Source: M2408 sp040386975
Lineage (GTDB): Bacteria; Bacteroidota; Bacteroidia; Flavobacteriales_D; Crocinitomicaceae
Reading direction: 5' to 3'
Assembly: GCA_040386975.1 (NCBI GenBank)
Contig: JAZKEO010000012.1
Span: 43,831 to 107,830 of the forward strand
Length of the DNA stretch: 64,000 bases
Shown here: positions 17,927 through 27,349 of the stretch, in pieces
How positions within the stretch are numbered: position 1 is the stretch's first letter
Layout of the letters: each line of letters opens with the position of its first letter
Program-made: the position numbers and the translations under genes
Notes under the pieces: generated by a model
Seen by the model: the letters and a program-made list of their open reading frames with translations, nothing else
Told to the model about the DNA's origin: nothing
The model's database searches: none

Positions 17927-19387
17927 ATGTTTAGAATTTGTTTACTAGTTTTCTTAAGTGTTTTTTCGGGTCTTAGTTTTTCACAAGGTTCATCTTGTTT
18001 TCAAATCGAAAGTATATTAGTCGATGGATGTGATGGTGGAAATGAAAGTAAAAATGAAATGGTTCTTTTTCAAAATGGACCTAACTCAATGAATGTAAAT
18101 GATTTGAGAATCGATGGTGCTTCTTCAAATGGGGTTATTCAAACTGGAAAATGGCCTACTGTTAGTAATGATTTTTTAGGATTTTGTACTAATGGTGCCG
18201 CAACAACAAAATTAAATACACTTAATGCAGCAATAACACAATGTGGATTTCTAAAAGAGCCTACAAATGGAGTTTTGCCAGCAAATGCTCATATTTTAAT
18301 AATGACAAGTACCGATTTTACAGCAATTCCATCATATTTCCAAAATTTGTCTGATACACTTTATGTAATTTTTCAATGTGATGGAAATTCTATTGGTCAT
18401 TTTACAAATTTCGGAGCTCAAGGTGAAAGAACACTTGTAATAACAAATACAGTAACTAATTGTGCAGACACAGTTACATATGAGAAATCTTTATTGATTC
18501 AAGAAGATGGAACTCTTGGATCTCAAGATGGTGGTTCTGTAGCTTTCGATAATAATGGAAATGCTAATTATTTTAATAATGGTTGCGAAGCACCAATTGT
18601 TCCATCGTCAGTATCATTTGTTGCGTCAACATCAATTTGTTTTGGAGATTTTATTGATATTATAGCTCAAATTGATGGTAGTTACAGTACTTTGGTTTGG
18701 TCTGGAGGAACAGGAACTTTCTCAAATACAGACAATGATTCAATTAGATACACACCAACTCAAAATGAAACTGGTTTAGTTACTTTAAATTTAAAAGCAT
18801 TTGACCCTTGTGGCAATTTAAAAATAGATGAAGATTATAGTTTTACAATTGCAGTACCTGCTCCCATTAATATTACTCCTCAAGGTTCAACATCTCTTTG
18901 TCTAGGAGATTCAGTTGTTCTAGTTGCAAGTGGTTCTTTAAATTACCTTTGGTCTACTACTGAATCAAATGATACTATTGCTGTCAAACCAATTTCAGAT
19001 TCAACTTTCATATTAATTGGTGCTTTAAGTAATGGTTGTCCAACAATCGATAGTATTGAAATTTTTGTCCAAGTTTGTATTCCACCTGTAATTGATACAG
19101 TTGATTTTGGTTTACAATTTCCAAACATTTTCACACCAAATGCCGATTCAAAAAATGATTTTTATGTACCTGTTGCGTTTACAGGAGTTACAAACAAAGG
19201 TTTTGTCATTATCAACCGTTGGGGAGAAATTATGTACGAAACAACTGATCAAATTATCAAATGGGATGGAAAGTCTCAAGATGGAAAAGAAGCGAGTGAA
19301 GGTGTTTATTTTTACAAATTGCTTTATAATGAGCCAAGTAAGGAAGACAAAATCTTACACGGTTTTCTTCATCTTGAAAGAAAATAA
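17927..19387 (+). CDS. Secreted protein with type IX sorting domain (type B)
   Basis: A 486-residue exported protein with signal peptide MFRICLLVFLSVFSGLSFSQ. The N-terminal region looks like a lamin-tail-type domain (IESILVDGCDGGNESKNEMV). PKD/Ig-like beta repeats follow. The end is a gliding-motility-associated C-terminal domain: FPNIFTPNADSKNDFY, VIINRWGEIMYET, WDGKSQDGKEASEGVYFY. This type B signal directs secretion by the type IX system and surface attachment. Its target is unknown. Confidence 0.92.
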   Translation: MFRICLLVFLSVFSGLSFSQGSSCFQIESILVDGCDGGNESKNEMVLFQNGPNSMNVNDLRIDGASSNGVIQTGKWPTVSNDFLGFCTNGAATTKLNTLNAAITQCGFLKEPTNGVLPANAHILIMTSTDFTAIPSYFQNLSDTLYVIFQCDGNSIGHFTNFGAQGERTLVITNTVTNCADTVTYEKSLLIQEDGTLGSQDGGSVAFDNNGNANYFNNGCEAPIVPSSVSFVASTSICFGDFIDIIAQIDGSYSTLVWSGGTGTFSNTDNDSIRYTPTQNETGLVTLNLKAFDPCGNLKIDEDYSFTIAVPAPINITPQGSTSLCLGDSVVLVASGSLNYLWSTTESNDTIAVKPISDSTFILIGALSNGCPTIDSIEIFVQVCIPPVIDTVDFGLQFPNIFTPNADSKNDFYVPVAFTGVTNKGFVIINRWGEIMYETTDQIIKWDGKSQDGKEASEGVYFYKLLYNEPSKEDKILHGFLHLERK

Positions 19388-19525
19388 TTTTTTTTCAAAA
19401 AAGTCTTTGAATATTCAAAAAAGTCTCTATCTTTGCAAACGCTTTCAGACGGAAAGTGTAGTAAAACATAGGGAGATTAACTGATTTATACGAGTTAATT
19501 AAAATAAGTTTACTTTTTTAATTTT

Positions 19526-19598
<73 letters not shown>

Positions 19599-19605
19599 CA
19601 AGTCT

Positions 19606-19689
19606 GCTCGAATGGTGGAATTGGTAGACACGCCGGACTTAAAATCCTGTGCCTGTATGGGCGTGCGGGTTCAAGTCCCGCTTCGAGTA
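19606..19689 (+). tRNA. tRNA-Leu (anticodon TAA)
   Basis: A class II tRNA with a long variable arm (TGCCTGTATGGGCGT), anticodon loop CTTAAAA and T-arm GCGGGTTCAAGTCCCGC. The acceptor GCTCGAA pairs with TTCGAGT, so the first pair is G-U. The discriminator is A and CCA is not encoded. It lies seven bases after tRNA-Gly and is probably cotranscribed with it. Confidence 0.95.
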
Positions 19690-19720
19690 CAAATCCGTTA
19701 GAAAATAACGGTAAAATGAA

Positions 19721-19748
19721 GAAAAGCCTCCTTTTTAGGGGGCTTTTC
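19721..19748 (+). terminator. Hairpin ending the tRNA operon
   Basis: GAAAAGCCTCC (19721-19731) pairs with GGGGGCTTTTC (19738-19748) through 11 pairs, one of them a G-U, around TTTTTA. The trailing TTGTTTCT is a weak T-tract. A smaller hairpin CCGTTA/TAACGG precedes it at 19695-19711. Confidence 0.7.
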
Positions 19749-19790
19749 TTGTTTCTATACATTTGTTTTCTTTCATTTTCGTTAAAAATA

Positions 19791-19841
19791 AGGGGACAAA
19801 AAGGGGACAGTTTTTTTTAAAAAGAAATTGTCCCCCTTTTT
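19791..19841. repeat. GGGGACA direct repeat and hairpin
   Basis: AGGGGACA occurs twice in direct order, ten bases apart (19791-19798 and 19802-19809). The second copy pairs with TGTCCCC at 19829-19835, with flanking A- and T-runs, forming a hairpin. It lies just past the tRNAs where AT-richer accessory DNA begins, so it may mark a boundary or an old attachment site. It could also be a second terminator. Confidence 0.5.
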
Positions 19842-20179
19842 TGTGTTTAATTCTAATCAGCATAAACATTTAAAAACTAAAGCAAAATACAATTAAACGC
19901 AATTCTTCAAAATAGCGTAGTTCTACTCTATTTAATATGGATTTTAAATTCTAGATTTACGGCTTTAAGCAAAGGAAGTAATCAAAATTGGATGTATTAC
20001 AGTAAAGTTTGATAATGTTTTCTTAAAAAGGTTTGAGATTAAGATGTCAAATACTATATAAATATGCTAAAATTAACGACTTCGAAAATAAGGTTGATGT
20101 AAAGAAAATTGAAAAGATGATTAGAAGTGATGTTCTTAAATAATCCATCGGCAAGTTAAGTAACAAAAATAATTAATTT
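19842..20179 (+). other. Gene-free stretch with possible gene remnant
   Basis: No intact gene is seen here. On the plus strand a ~38-codon open stretch at 20027-20143 reads like protein at its end (DFENKVDVKKIEKMIRSDVLK then stop) but has no start codon and follows a stop. It may be the tail of a decayed gene. Confidence 0.3.
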
Positions 20180-20677
20180 ATGAAAAAGATATTTTTTATC
20201 CTTATTACACATATTCTAATGAGTTGTAACGATTATGGCGTAAATAATCAAAATGATTTAGGGAATAATAATCAAAATCGCGAAATTCTAAAAACAGCTG
20301 AGGAATTAAAATTTGAATTATTACAACAAGAAAATAAATCCCCAATTACATATTTAAGCAGTGATGATGTAACACTTCAAAAACTAAGAATTAAAACTCG
20401 AGAGGCAGGATTATTTCATGATGCAGAATACGAAGATGATGGAGTACTTATAGAAGGCTACTTCAAAAATAAAGCAACATTAGCAACATTTAAAGATATT
20501 AGAGTTAAAATTTCATTTTATTCACAAACAGAAACATTAATTGATGAACAATCTTATATTATGTATGAATATTATGAACCTAATTCTAGGAAATCTTTTT
20601 CATTTAAAATAAAGGAAGTACCTGAAGCATATAAAAGTTTCACTTTTGAATTAACTGATGCAAAACCTACTAATTGA
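20180..20677 (+). CDS. Lipoprotein with FxLYD-like domain
   Basis: A 165-residue protein with a lipoprotein signal peptide; the lipobox is LMSC with the lipidated Cys at residue 16. After an Asn-rich linker, residues ~95-160 (GVLIEGYFKNKATLATFKDI, VKISFYSQTETLIDEQ) follow the pattern of FxLYD-type beta domains found on bacterial surfaces. The function is unknown. It is very AT-rich and is the first gene of the accessory stretch after the tRNAs. Confidence 0.65.
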   Translation: MKKIFFILITHILMSCNDYGVNNQNDLGNNNQNREILKTAEELKFELLQQENKSPITYLSSDDVTLQKLRIKTREAGLFHDAEYEDDGVLIEGYFKNKATLATFKDIRVKISFYSQTETLIDEQSYIMYEYYEPNSRKSFSFKIKEVPEAYKSFTFELTDAKPTN

Positions 20678-20756
20678 TTAGGTAGCAAAAGTAACTTTTA
20701 AATGTAACAGAAAAATAATCGAGGTCTATATATTAGTCAAAAAACTATTAATCTAA

Positions 20757-21416
20757 ATGAACATGCTTCCAATACCAAAAATACCTGAATTACCTGATGA
20801 TAATTTATATAAATTTCAAGGCATAGTCTTTATATTCCTTTCGTTAGTACTTTATGGCTCAATATTCTTTTTTGAGATTTATAGCAATCCAGAAGTGAAA
20901 AAATCTTCAAGTGAAATGAGAGGAATTGATACTGAGTTGAATCTAACTCATAAGAAATGTAAAACTTTAGATTCATTAGTAAGAAAAATATCAATTGAAA
21001 AGGGATTTGAAAGGTATTCTGATGGGTTTATAGAGATTAATGACACTGTAAACTTTGATAAAAATTCTAAAATTTATTTTTTCACTGATAGTCTTGAAAA
21101 TCATAGAGTAAATTTACTAGCAAAAATTGACAGTTTAAAAATACAAAAAGCTAAAGTTCAATACTATGCAAAAAATAGTCTAAATAATTCTAAATCTTAT
21201 TTTACAATTAGAATTGCGATTATGTTTTTTTGCGGTTTGTTTTTAATTATAGGTATAAGAGGCTTTTTCAAATGGGGAAGGCGTTCTCAAAGATTTCAAG
21301 ATATTATTTTAATGAAACAAGCAGGTGTTGATGAGGAAAAAGTAAAAAGATATTTAGAGAGACTAGAAAAAAAAGATAAGAGATTTAAATTTTTTATTCA
21401 TGAAGAAAATGATTAG
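20757..21416 (+). CDS. Hypothetical two-TM coiled-coil membrane protein
   Basis: A 219-residue protein I do not recognise. A TM segment at about residues 20-45 (GIVFIFLSLVLYGSIFFFEI) and another at about 150-172 (IAIMFFCGLFLIIGIRGFF) flank a ~100-residue polar, probably coiled-coil region. The C-terminal ~45 residues are rich in Lys, Arg and Glu. It lies between the lipoprotein and the LRR-Roc-COR gene, with no clear operon link to either. Confidence 0.6.
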   Translation: MNMLPIPKIPELPDDNLYKFQGIVFIFLSLVLYGSIFFFEIYSNPEVKKSSSEMRGIDTELNLTHKKCKTLDSLVRKISIEKGFERYSDGFIEINDTVNFDKNSKIYFFTDSLENHRVNLLAKIDSLKIQKAKVQYYAKNSLNNSKSYFTIRIAIMFFCGLFLIIGIRGFFKWGRRSQRFQDIILMKQAGVDEEKVKRYLERLEKKDKRFKFFIHEEND

Positions 21417-21530
21417 TGAATTAATATATTAGAATAAAATGAAATTAGTATGCACAATTAAAAATAATTGTTACTAGATCAATTTCTCGAATAATTAAAT
21501 TGTAGTACGCCAATTATTAACAGAATAACA

Positions 21531-24500
21531 ATGATACAAATGGATAAAGAGAAAAAAACAATAGAAGAACAAATTGATGAAGCAAAAAATAAAAAAATAA
21601 AAGCATTTACTTTTTCTTTTGAAGAGGAAAAAATAAATGTTATACCTGAATCCATATATCAACTGAAAGAACTAGAAGAGTTGAATTTAAATTTGGCATT
21701 CTCTGTAGAAAAAATTTCAAGAAAAATTTTGCAACTTAAAAAGCTTACAAAGTTAAGTATAGATGGAGATTTTAAAAAATTTCCTTTAGAATTAATGGAA
21801 ATGGAATCTCTAACAGAATTAACTATTTCTAGTTTTAGCTTATCTGAATTACCAGTAGAATTAAATAATTGGCATAAGTTAGAATATCTTAATCTTGGCA
21901 GTTGCAATGCTTTATCCAAAATAAATGGACTCCCCCCTAACTTGACTTATATTTATGTAACTGGACAAAAATTCATCAAAATTCCTGATAAAATATTTGG
22001 TTTAGATAAACTTGCAAAAGCAGTTTTAAACGGTTTTAAATTAAAAAGTCTGCCAAATGCATTATTTGAATTAAAAAATCTTTCTTCACTTTTTTTAACA
22101 GATAATTTATTAACTTCATTACCTAGAGGGATTTTAAAACTTAATAAATTGAGAGATTTATGGTTAATTAATAATTCCTTTGACGAATTTCCAGAAATAA
22201 TAACTCAAATTCAAAGCTTAAAAGAAATAAATATCAGTGAAAATAATTTAAATGATATACCTGTAAGTATTTCAAATTTAACAAATCTTACTTATTTAAA
22301 TTTGGGATCAAATAATTTTGAAGTAATTCCTCAATCAATATTTGAATTAAAAAATTTAGAGGTGCTACTTTTTGGTAATTTTTCTATTATGAAAAATTCT
22401 GAAATTAATAACAATATTAAAATTATACCGATTGAAATACTCAAACTTAAAAAATTAAATAGACTTGATTTACATAAAAATATAATTGAAAACGTACCTG
22501 GAGAAATATTAAAAGATGGCATTGAAGCAATAATGAATTTTCTTAGATCAAAAGTTGAAGCTGATGATGAGGAATATTTATATGAAGCAAAAATGGTAGT
22601 TGTTGGTAGAGGTGATGTTGGTAAATCAGTTTTAACGAAAAAACTTTCTCAACCGAATTATTCTTTATCAAAAAGTGCTACAACTACTGGTATATCTGTC
22701 TTAAAAAACCCATTTGAATTTTCCATGAAAGGACTAAAAAACACCAACAGTTTTCGTTTTAACATTTGGGATTTCGGTGGTCAGGAAAAATATGATGCTA
22801 CACATCAACTTTTCATAACAAATCGTTCAGTTTATTTATTCTTAACCGAAGCTCGTTCAGAAAGTAATTATCATGATGTCTTCTACTGGTTAAATACCAT
22901 AAGCTTATTTAGTTATAATAGTCCCGTCATTATAGTTCTTAGTAAATTTGATGAAAGAAAAAAGATATTACCTGAATCAACATACAAAGATAAATTTGAC
23001 AATATTGTCCAATTTGTGGATGTCAGTTGTGCTGATGGATACGAACATACAATTGATAGTTTAAAAGATGCTATTTCTGAAGCCATAAAATTGTTACCAC
23101 AAACAAAATTAACACTTTCTAACCATTGGGTTGAAGTAAGAAATAAATTAGAAGAACTTTCACAAAATCAAGACTATATTGATTATAATGATTATTTAAA
23201 TATTTGTAAAAACAACAAGCTTGACAAGGAGAGAGCTGATTTTTTAAGTGAATATCTAAATGATTTAGGTGTAATTATTCACCATAAACAAGATGTTCTA
23301 TTGAAAAAAACAGTATTCATAAAGACGGACTGGTGTGTAGATGGAATGTATAAGATTCTTGATAATGAGTCTGTATTTCAAAATAAAGGTAAGTTTTCAA
23401 ATAGTGATTTAGATTATATATGGTATGAAAGTAGATTCAAAAATAAACAAGCTGAACTCATAAGACTAATGCGTGATTATGGATTATGTTTTGAACTTGC
23501 TGATGGAACTGGTTATATTGCTCCTGATTTACTTCCTCTAGATAAACCACAAATTTTGCAATGGGATGATGATTCAAATTTAAAATTTGAATACCAATAT
23601 ACTTTTATGCCTGCTGGTATGTTAAGTAGATTTATTGTAAAAAGTCATAGCTTTATAAAAGACAATTTATATTGGAAATATGGAGTTGTTCTTAAATATG
23701 ATAACACAGAAGCATTAGTAGAAGAAGACTATATAAATAGTAAAATAAAAATTTCTTTAAAAGGGGAAAACAAAAAAAGCCTACTATCAGCCATAAAAAT
23801 GTTTATTGGGGAAGTTCACAAAGATTTTGATAAAGCTAATAAATTAGTTTTTGAAGAAATGGTTCCATGTAATTGCTCAGAATGTATAAAAAGTAGTAAT
23901 CCCCATTTTTTTAAATTTAATGTCCTAAGAAAATTTGAACAAAAACCAATATTAGAAATACCTTGTGATAAGAGTAGTGAATCAGTAAAAGTTAAATCAT
24001 TAATAAATGATGTTCTAATTCAAAATCCTATTGATTACTTTCAAACTAATGATGATTTAAAAAACTTTATTTTAGAGCTTTTTGAAAACATTTTAGAAAA
24101 AGACGTAAACTTAAAGGGTGGATATAATAGTTTTTGGAGAGATAAAGCATGCACAGACCCAAAAGATGAAATAGAAATTCAACCATATATTTGTAATACC
24201 CTTGATAATTTTTGCAAAACTAGAGGCATAAATTTATCAAGAGAAGTTAAAGAAGGTAATGGGAATGTAGATATTCTATTTTCTTGTACTAATAAAGATA
24301 ATGAAGTACTGAGAGTTTGTGTAGAAATTAAAAAATCCCACCATCAGGATGTTGAGACAGCCATTAACACGCAATTACCAGTTTATATGAAAAGTGCTGG
24401 AACTCAATCTGGAATTTATTTTGTTGTCTGGTTAAAAAATGACTCATTTAAAGAGCCAAAAAAATACAAGACTCTTAAGGATCTTAAAGTTGCTATAGAT

Positions 24501-24584
24501 AAGAATAATCCTGATAAAAATAATTTTGCAATTACAATTTTAAATTGTACAAAAAGAGTTTCACCGTCTAAAATCAAAGCCTAA
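21531..24584 (+). CDS. LRR-Roc-COR GTPase with C-terminal PD-(D/E)XK nuclease domain
   Basis: A 1017-residue Roco protein. Residues ~25-330 are leucine-rich repeats (LTNLTYLNLGSNNFEVIPQS type). The Roc GTPase follows: Walker A GRGDVGKS at ~358, G3 DFGGQEKYDATHQ at ~413, and LSKFDE at the G4 site in place of NKxD. A COR dimerisation region spans ~500-800. The C-terminus (~860-1000) carries GNGNVDILFSC and VCVEIKKSHH, the Asp and Glu-X-Lys of a PD-(D/E)XK fold. The architecture suggests an LRR sensor, a GTPase switch and a nuclease effector, as in immune-type proteins. That role is inferred, not shown. ATG at residue 1 or 4 may start it. Confidence 0.88.
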   Translation: MIQMDKEKKTIEEQIDEAKNKKIKAFTFSFEEEKINVIPESIYQLKELEELNLNLAFSVEKISRKILQLKKLTKLSIDGDFKKFPLELMEMESLTELTISSFSLSELPVELNNWHKLEYLNLGSCNALSKINGLPPNLTYIYVTGQKFIKIPDKIFGLDKLAKAVLNGFKLKSLPNALFELKNLSSLFLTDNLLTSLPRGILKLNKLRDLWLINNSFDEFPEIITQIQSLKEINISENNLNDIPVSISNLTNLTYLNLGSNNFEVIPQSIFELKNLEVLLFGNFSIMKNSEINNNIKIIPIEILKLKKLNRLDLHKNIIENVPGEILKDGIEAIMNFLRSKVEADDEEYLYEAKMVVVGRGDVGKSVLTKKLSQPNYSLSKSATTTGISVLKNPFEFSMKGLKNTNSFRFNIWDFGGQEKYDATHQLFITNRSVYLFLTEARSESNYHDVFYWLNTISLFSYNSPVIIVLSKFDERKKILPESTYKDKFDNIVQFVDVSCADGYEHTIDSLKDAISEAIKLLPQTKLTLSNHWVEVRNKLEELSQNQDYIDYNDYLNICKNNKLDKERADFLSEYLNDLGVIIHHKQDVLLKKTVFIKTDWCVDGMYKILDNESVFQNKGKFSNSDLDYIWYESRFKNKQAELIRLMRDYGLCFELADGTGYIAPDLLPLDKPQILQWDDDSNLKFEYQYTFMPAGMLSRFIVKSHSFIKDNLYWKYGVVLKYDNTEALVEEDYINSKIKISLKGENKKSLLSAIKMFIGEVHKDFDKANKLVFEEMVPCNCSECIKSSNPHFFKFNVLRKFEQKPILEIPCDKSSESVKVKSLINDVLIQNPIDYFQTNDDLKNFILELFENILEKDVNLKGGYNSFWRDKACTDPKDEIEIQPYICNTLDNFCKTRGINLSREVKEGNGNVDILFSCTNKDNEVLRVCVEIKKSHHQDVETAINTQLPVYMKSAGTQSGIYFVVWLKNDSFKEPKKYKTLKDLKVAIDKNNPDKNNFAITILNCTKRVSPSKIKA

Positions 24585-24717
24585 GAAGTCAAATAATTAC
24601 TTTATTTTCAGTATTTTACATGTTTTTAAATCGTCAAAGCCTTTCACAGAAATATCGAAGACTTTGTTACTTTTTCTTCATTAACTAAATTTCTCCCATT
24701 ATCAGCTAAATGCCTTA

Positions 24718-24747
24718 TTTGATTGAATGTAAAAAATAGTAACTTTG
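24718..24747 (+). promoter_or_regulatory. Bacteroidota -33/-7 promoter for the PDZ protein
   Basis: TTTG at 24718-24721 and TAACTTTG at 24740-24747 are separated by 18 bases, matching the TTTG-N17-23-TAnnTTTG consensus. It lies about 50 bases upstream of the PDZ gene start. The rest of the 24585-24799 gap shows nothing else. Confidence 0.75.
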
Positions 24748-24799
24748 TTGGTATAAGCTTTGCTGTTAGCTAATCTGATTCAATTTAAAACTCTAAGTC

Positions 24800-26125
24800 A
24801 TGAAAAATACCATTTTAGCCCTTTTATTTTCGATTCTAAGTACTGTACTTTTCTCACAGATGACAAACTTTGTAGGTATTGGTGCACGTTTGCAAATGGA
24901 TTCTACTTTAAATTATCATGCGGCAAAAATAACAGCCTTTATTCCTGGTGGCTCTGCTGAAACGTCTGGTTTGATGGTGAATGACTTGATTGTTAAAGTT
25001 GACGATAAGGCAACAAATAAATTGAGTTTGAAGGAAATGACTGAACTTATTGTTGGTGAAGTTGGAACTACGGTGAAAATCGAAGTGAAACGCAATGGAA
25101 CAGCAAAAATTTTCAACATGAAACGCAAGAAAATTGAAGCTTCCACTTACTTTTATAGTTCTGAGGTGAAATCTGATTTTTCTACGGCTATTTGTAAACT
25201 TTTGAACGATGCCGCTTACGATTTTTCACATATAGTAGATACGAACACATTTTCAGAAGAAGGTGAAGGCTGGGGAGGTAGAAGAATTTATCCTTGTAAA
25301 GTTCAGGTTCCGGGAACGGTTAAAACGGTCATTCAAAGTAGTTTCGGATACACCTGTCGTATTAAAGTTGGAGAATACAAAACCTTCGATGAGGTAAATA
25401 AAAAAGGGGAATTTTTTGTGAACCAGTTAAAGACATGTTTTCCGAAGTTTTATTTTTTCCCAAAATCGGGAGAAGGAATGAGTTTCAGTATTCAAGTCGG
25501 ATCAGCAAACGACAAAGGTTATACTTCAGCAATCATGGTGATTTATCCAGTTGAAAACAAAGAAACACATGTGATTGAATTGTTTTGTCGGGTTGAAACA
25601 GGTAGTCCAAGTTTCTTTAATACTTTGAGCAGTAAAGCTGACGGTTCGGAATTCGGACTTGCAGTAAATAAAATTTATGCTGATATCTTGAATAAATTTG
25701 AAAAAATTAAAAGTACTGAATATAAAAGTGATGATGTTTTTAATCCAACTTACTGGTATGAAATAAATGTGCCCGTTCCTGGAGCATATAATTTTTATGT
25801 TGATGCAGGTAGTGTTATGAGTATCAAAGCAGATGAATGTATTGCTAATTTTTATTATGGAGAAAGTCATCAACTTGCAGAGGAAGCATTTTATAAATAC
25901 GCAGAGATGTTGATGAATGGATTCGGATCTGAGTTTGTCACTACTGCTGACAGACCTTACGAAATCATGGAACCTGTGGTGCCTAAAAAGGCTGAAAAAG
26001 TACTCTTTTTTCTTCAGAAGAAAGAACGTGGATATGAAACTCTTGGTGTTTGCGCTATCGTTTTGAATCAAGAATCTGACGGTAAATTCCGTACTTACAT
26101 TACTTTTCATAAAACTGGAATGTAA
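24800..26125 (+). CDS. Exported PDZ-domain protein
   Basis: A 441-residue protein with signal peptide MKNTILALLFSILSTVLFSQ. A PDZ domain follows at about residues 25-110 (GIGARLQMD, AFIPGGSAETSGLMVNDLIV, EVKRNGTAKIFNMKRKKIE). The rest of the protein is not recognised and shows no protease motif, so it is a ligand-binding rather than an HtrA-type protein. It has its own promoter. Confidence 0.75.
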   Translation: MKNTILALLFSILSTVLFSQMTNFVGIGARLQMDSTLNYHAAKITAFIPGGSAETSGLMVNDLIVKVDDKATNKLSLKEMTELIVGEVGTTVKIEVKRNGTAKIFNMKRKKIEASTYFYSSEVKSDFSTAICKLLNDAAYDFSHIVDTNTFSEEGEGWGGRRIYPCKVQVPGTVKTVIQSSFGYTCRIKVGEYKTFDEVNKKGEFFVNQLKTCFPKFYFFPKSGEGMSFSIQVGSANDKGYTSAIMVIYPVENKETHVIELFCRVETGSPSFFNTLSSKADGSEFGLAVNKIYADILNKFEKIKSTEYKSDDVFNPTYWYEINVPVPGAYNFYVDAGSVMSIKADECIANFYYGESHQLAEEAFYKYAEMLMNGFGSEFVTTADRPYEIMEPVVPKKAEKVLFFLQKKERGYETLGVCAIVLNQESDGKFRTYITFHKTGM

Positions 26126-26162
26126 GCTCTTTGTTTTCAATAATTCAGAAATTTATTTAGTT

Positions 26163-26194
26163 ATACCATGATGCCTCCTAACGCATCATGGTAT
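26163..26194. repeat. 12-bp perfect inverted repeat
   Basis: ATACCATGATGC (26163-26174) pairs perfectly with GCATCATGGTAT (26183-26194) around an eight-base loop. There is no T-tract on either side, so it is not a standard terminator. It lies in the gap between the PDZ gene and the convergent signalling cluster. Confidence 0.7.
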
Positions 26195-26311
26195 GTACTA
26201 AAACTTTTCGCTTTTCACATTCTTAAATGTCTTGTTTCATTTAGAAAAAAGTAGCGAAATACTCCAAAAAAGTAGTAGGTAGTTTTTTGGTGTAATGAAG
26301 TGTCTTTATTG

Positions 26312-26689
26312 TCAGTAAACAAGTTTAAATAAACCACTATAAAAATTTTTAGACTTATAGGATTTCCCATTGCTGTCTTTTGCTGTGATTTTAAATTTTT
26401 TAGTATCACTATGATTTTTTGTGAAAAGTGATAAGTCTAAATTTAATTTAGAAACCGAATTAACAGTAAATATGGGCATATTACAATTAATTCTTTCTAT
26501 GAAAAATAAAAAATTTCTAACCAAAATGTGAACTTCGGTAATTGTTACCGTGGTTTTTGTATTGTTGTGAAATTCAGCACATAATATAATTCGTGAAGTG
26601 CTTTCTTCAAGAGTTTTGTTAGATCGTTGCATAGATGCAAATGCTTTTATTTCAAAATCTTTCATTAATCGGTTTATTTGCTGTTTCAT
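26312..26689 (-). CDS. Hypothetical protein of the two-component cluster
   Basis: A 125-residue protein of unknown family, with no signal peptide or TM segment. It is supported as a gene because its ATG overlaps the stop of the upstream response regulator in an ATGA-type junction (four-base overlap), showing translational coupling. Composition is typical of the neighbours. The stretch FHNNTKTTVTITEVHILVRN is beta-rich. Confidence 0.6.
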   Translation of the reverse strand: MKQQINRLMKDFEIKAFASMQRSNKTLEESTSRIILCAEFHNNTKTTVTITEVHILVRNFLFFIERINCNMPIFTVNSVSKLNLDLSLFTKNHSDTKKFKITAKDSNGKSYKSKNFYSGLFKLVY

Positions 26690-27339
26690 TCCAAGATTTC
26701 CAAATCTTGATTTGTCAAAGCATATTTAACTAAACTTATGGAGTTTTTTAAATTTAGTTTCGACAATATGCGTTGTCTGTGTCCCTCAATTGTACGAACG
26801 CTTAAAAAGAGTTCCTCGGCAATTTCGGAACTTGTTTTTTCGTTGACAATCATTTTTAAAATTTTCTGTTGCAGTTTTGTTAGATTTTCAACAGAAGTGT
26901 GACGGTTGTTTTTCTTAATGTCTGATATAATTTTTTGAATTTCCTTAGAATAATAATGTTCCTTTCTTAAGCTACTTGAAATAGCTGCTAATAATTCTTC
27001 AACGTCCACATATTTTAAAATATAACCTGTTGTGTCATATTCTATTGACTTTTTTATAAAATGCTCATTGTAATGAGACGTCATCATTAAAATGGGAATG
27101 TCAAGTTCTAATTCTGTTCTTATTTTATTTAAAACTTCTAAACCATTCATTACAGGCATGGAAATATCTAACAAAATCAAATCAATTTGCTTATTCATGA
27201 TGAATGAAATAACTTCTAATCCGTTTTCACATTCAAAAACTTCAAAATTCATTTTTTCTTGACTTGTCAAAATAGCATTTATACCTTTTCTAATCATTGC
27301 ATGATCATCGGCGATTAATATTTTGTATGTTTTGGACAT
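26686..27339 (-). CDS. LuxR-family response regulator
   Basis: A NarL/FixJ-type regulator. Receiver: LIADDHAMIRKG, phosphoacceptor in LILLDISMPVMNG, and MMTSHYN. C-terminal HTH_LuxR: LTKLQQKILKMIVNEKTSSE and LFLSVRTIEGHRQRILSKL. The ATG at 27339 is preferred because the receiver starts there; an ATG at 27363 would add eight residues and overlap the upstream gene. It is probably the output of the TPR histidine kinase encoded about 0.6 kb upstream. Confidence 0.92.
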   Translation of the reverse strand: MSKTYKILIADDHAMIRKGINAILTSQEKMNFEVFECENGLEVISFIMNKQIDLILLDISMPVMNGLEVLNKIRTELELDIPILMMTSHYNEHFIKKSIEYDTTGYILKYVDVEELLAAISSSLRKEHYYSKEIQKIISDIKKNNRHTSVENLTKLQQKILKMIVNEKTSSEIAEELFLSVRTIEGHRQRILSKLNLKNSISLVKYALTNQDLEILE

Positions 27340-27349
27340 AACAAGATGA

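Noticed and set aside
25526..26140. Minus-strand frame opposite the PDZ protein
   Set aside because: The plus-strand protein has a signal peptide, domain and promoter; the opposite frame has none.
26215..26409. Small minus-strand frame after the coupled 125-residue gene
   Set aside because: It overlaps that gene in another frame and lacks conserved features.
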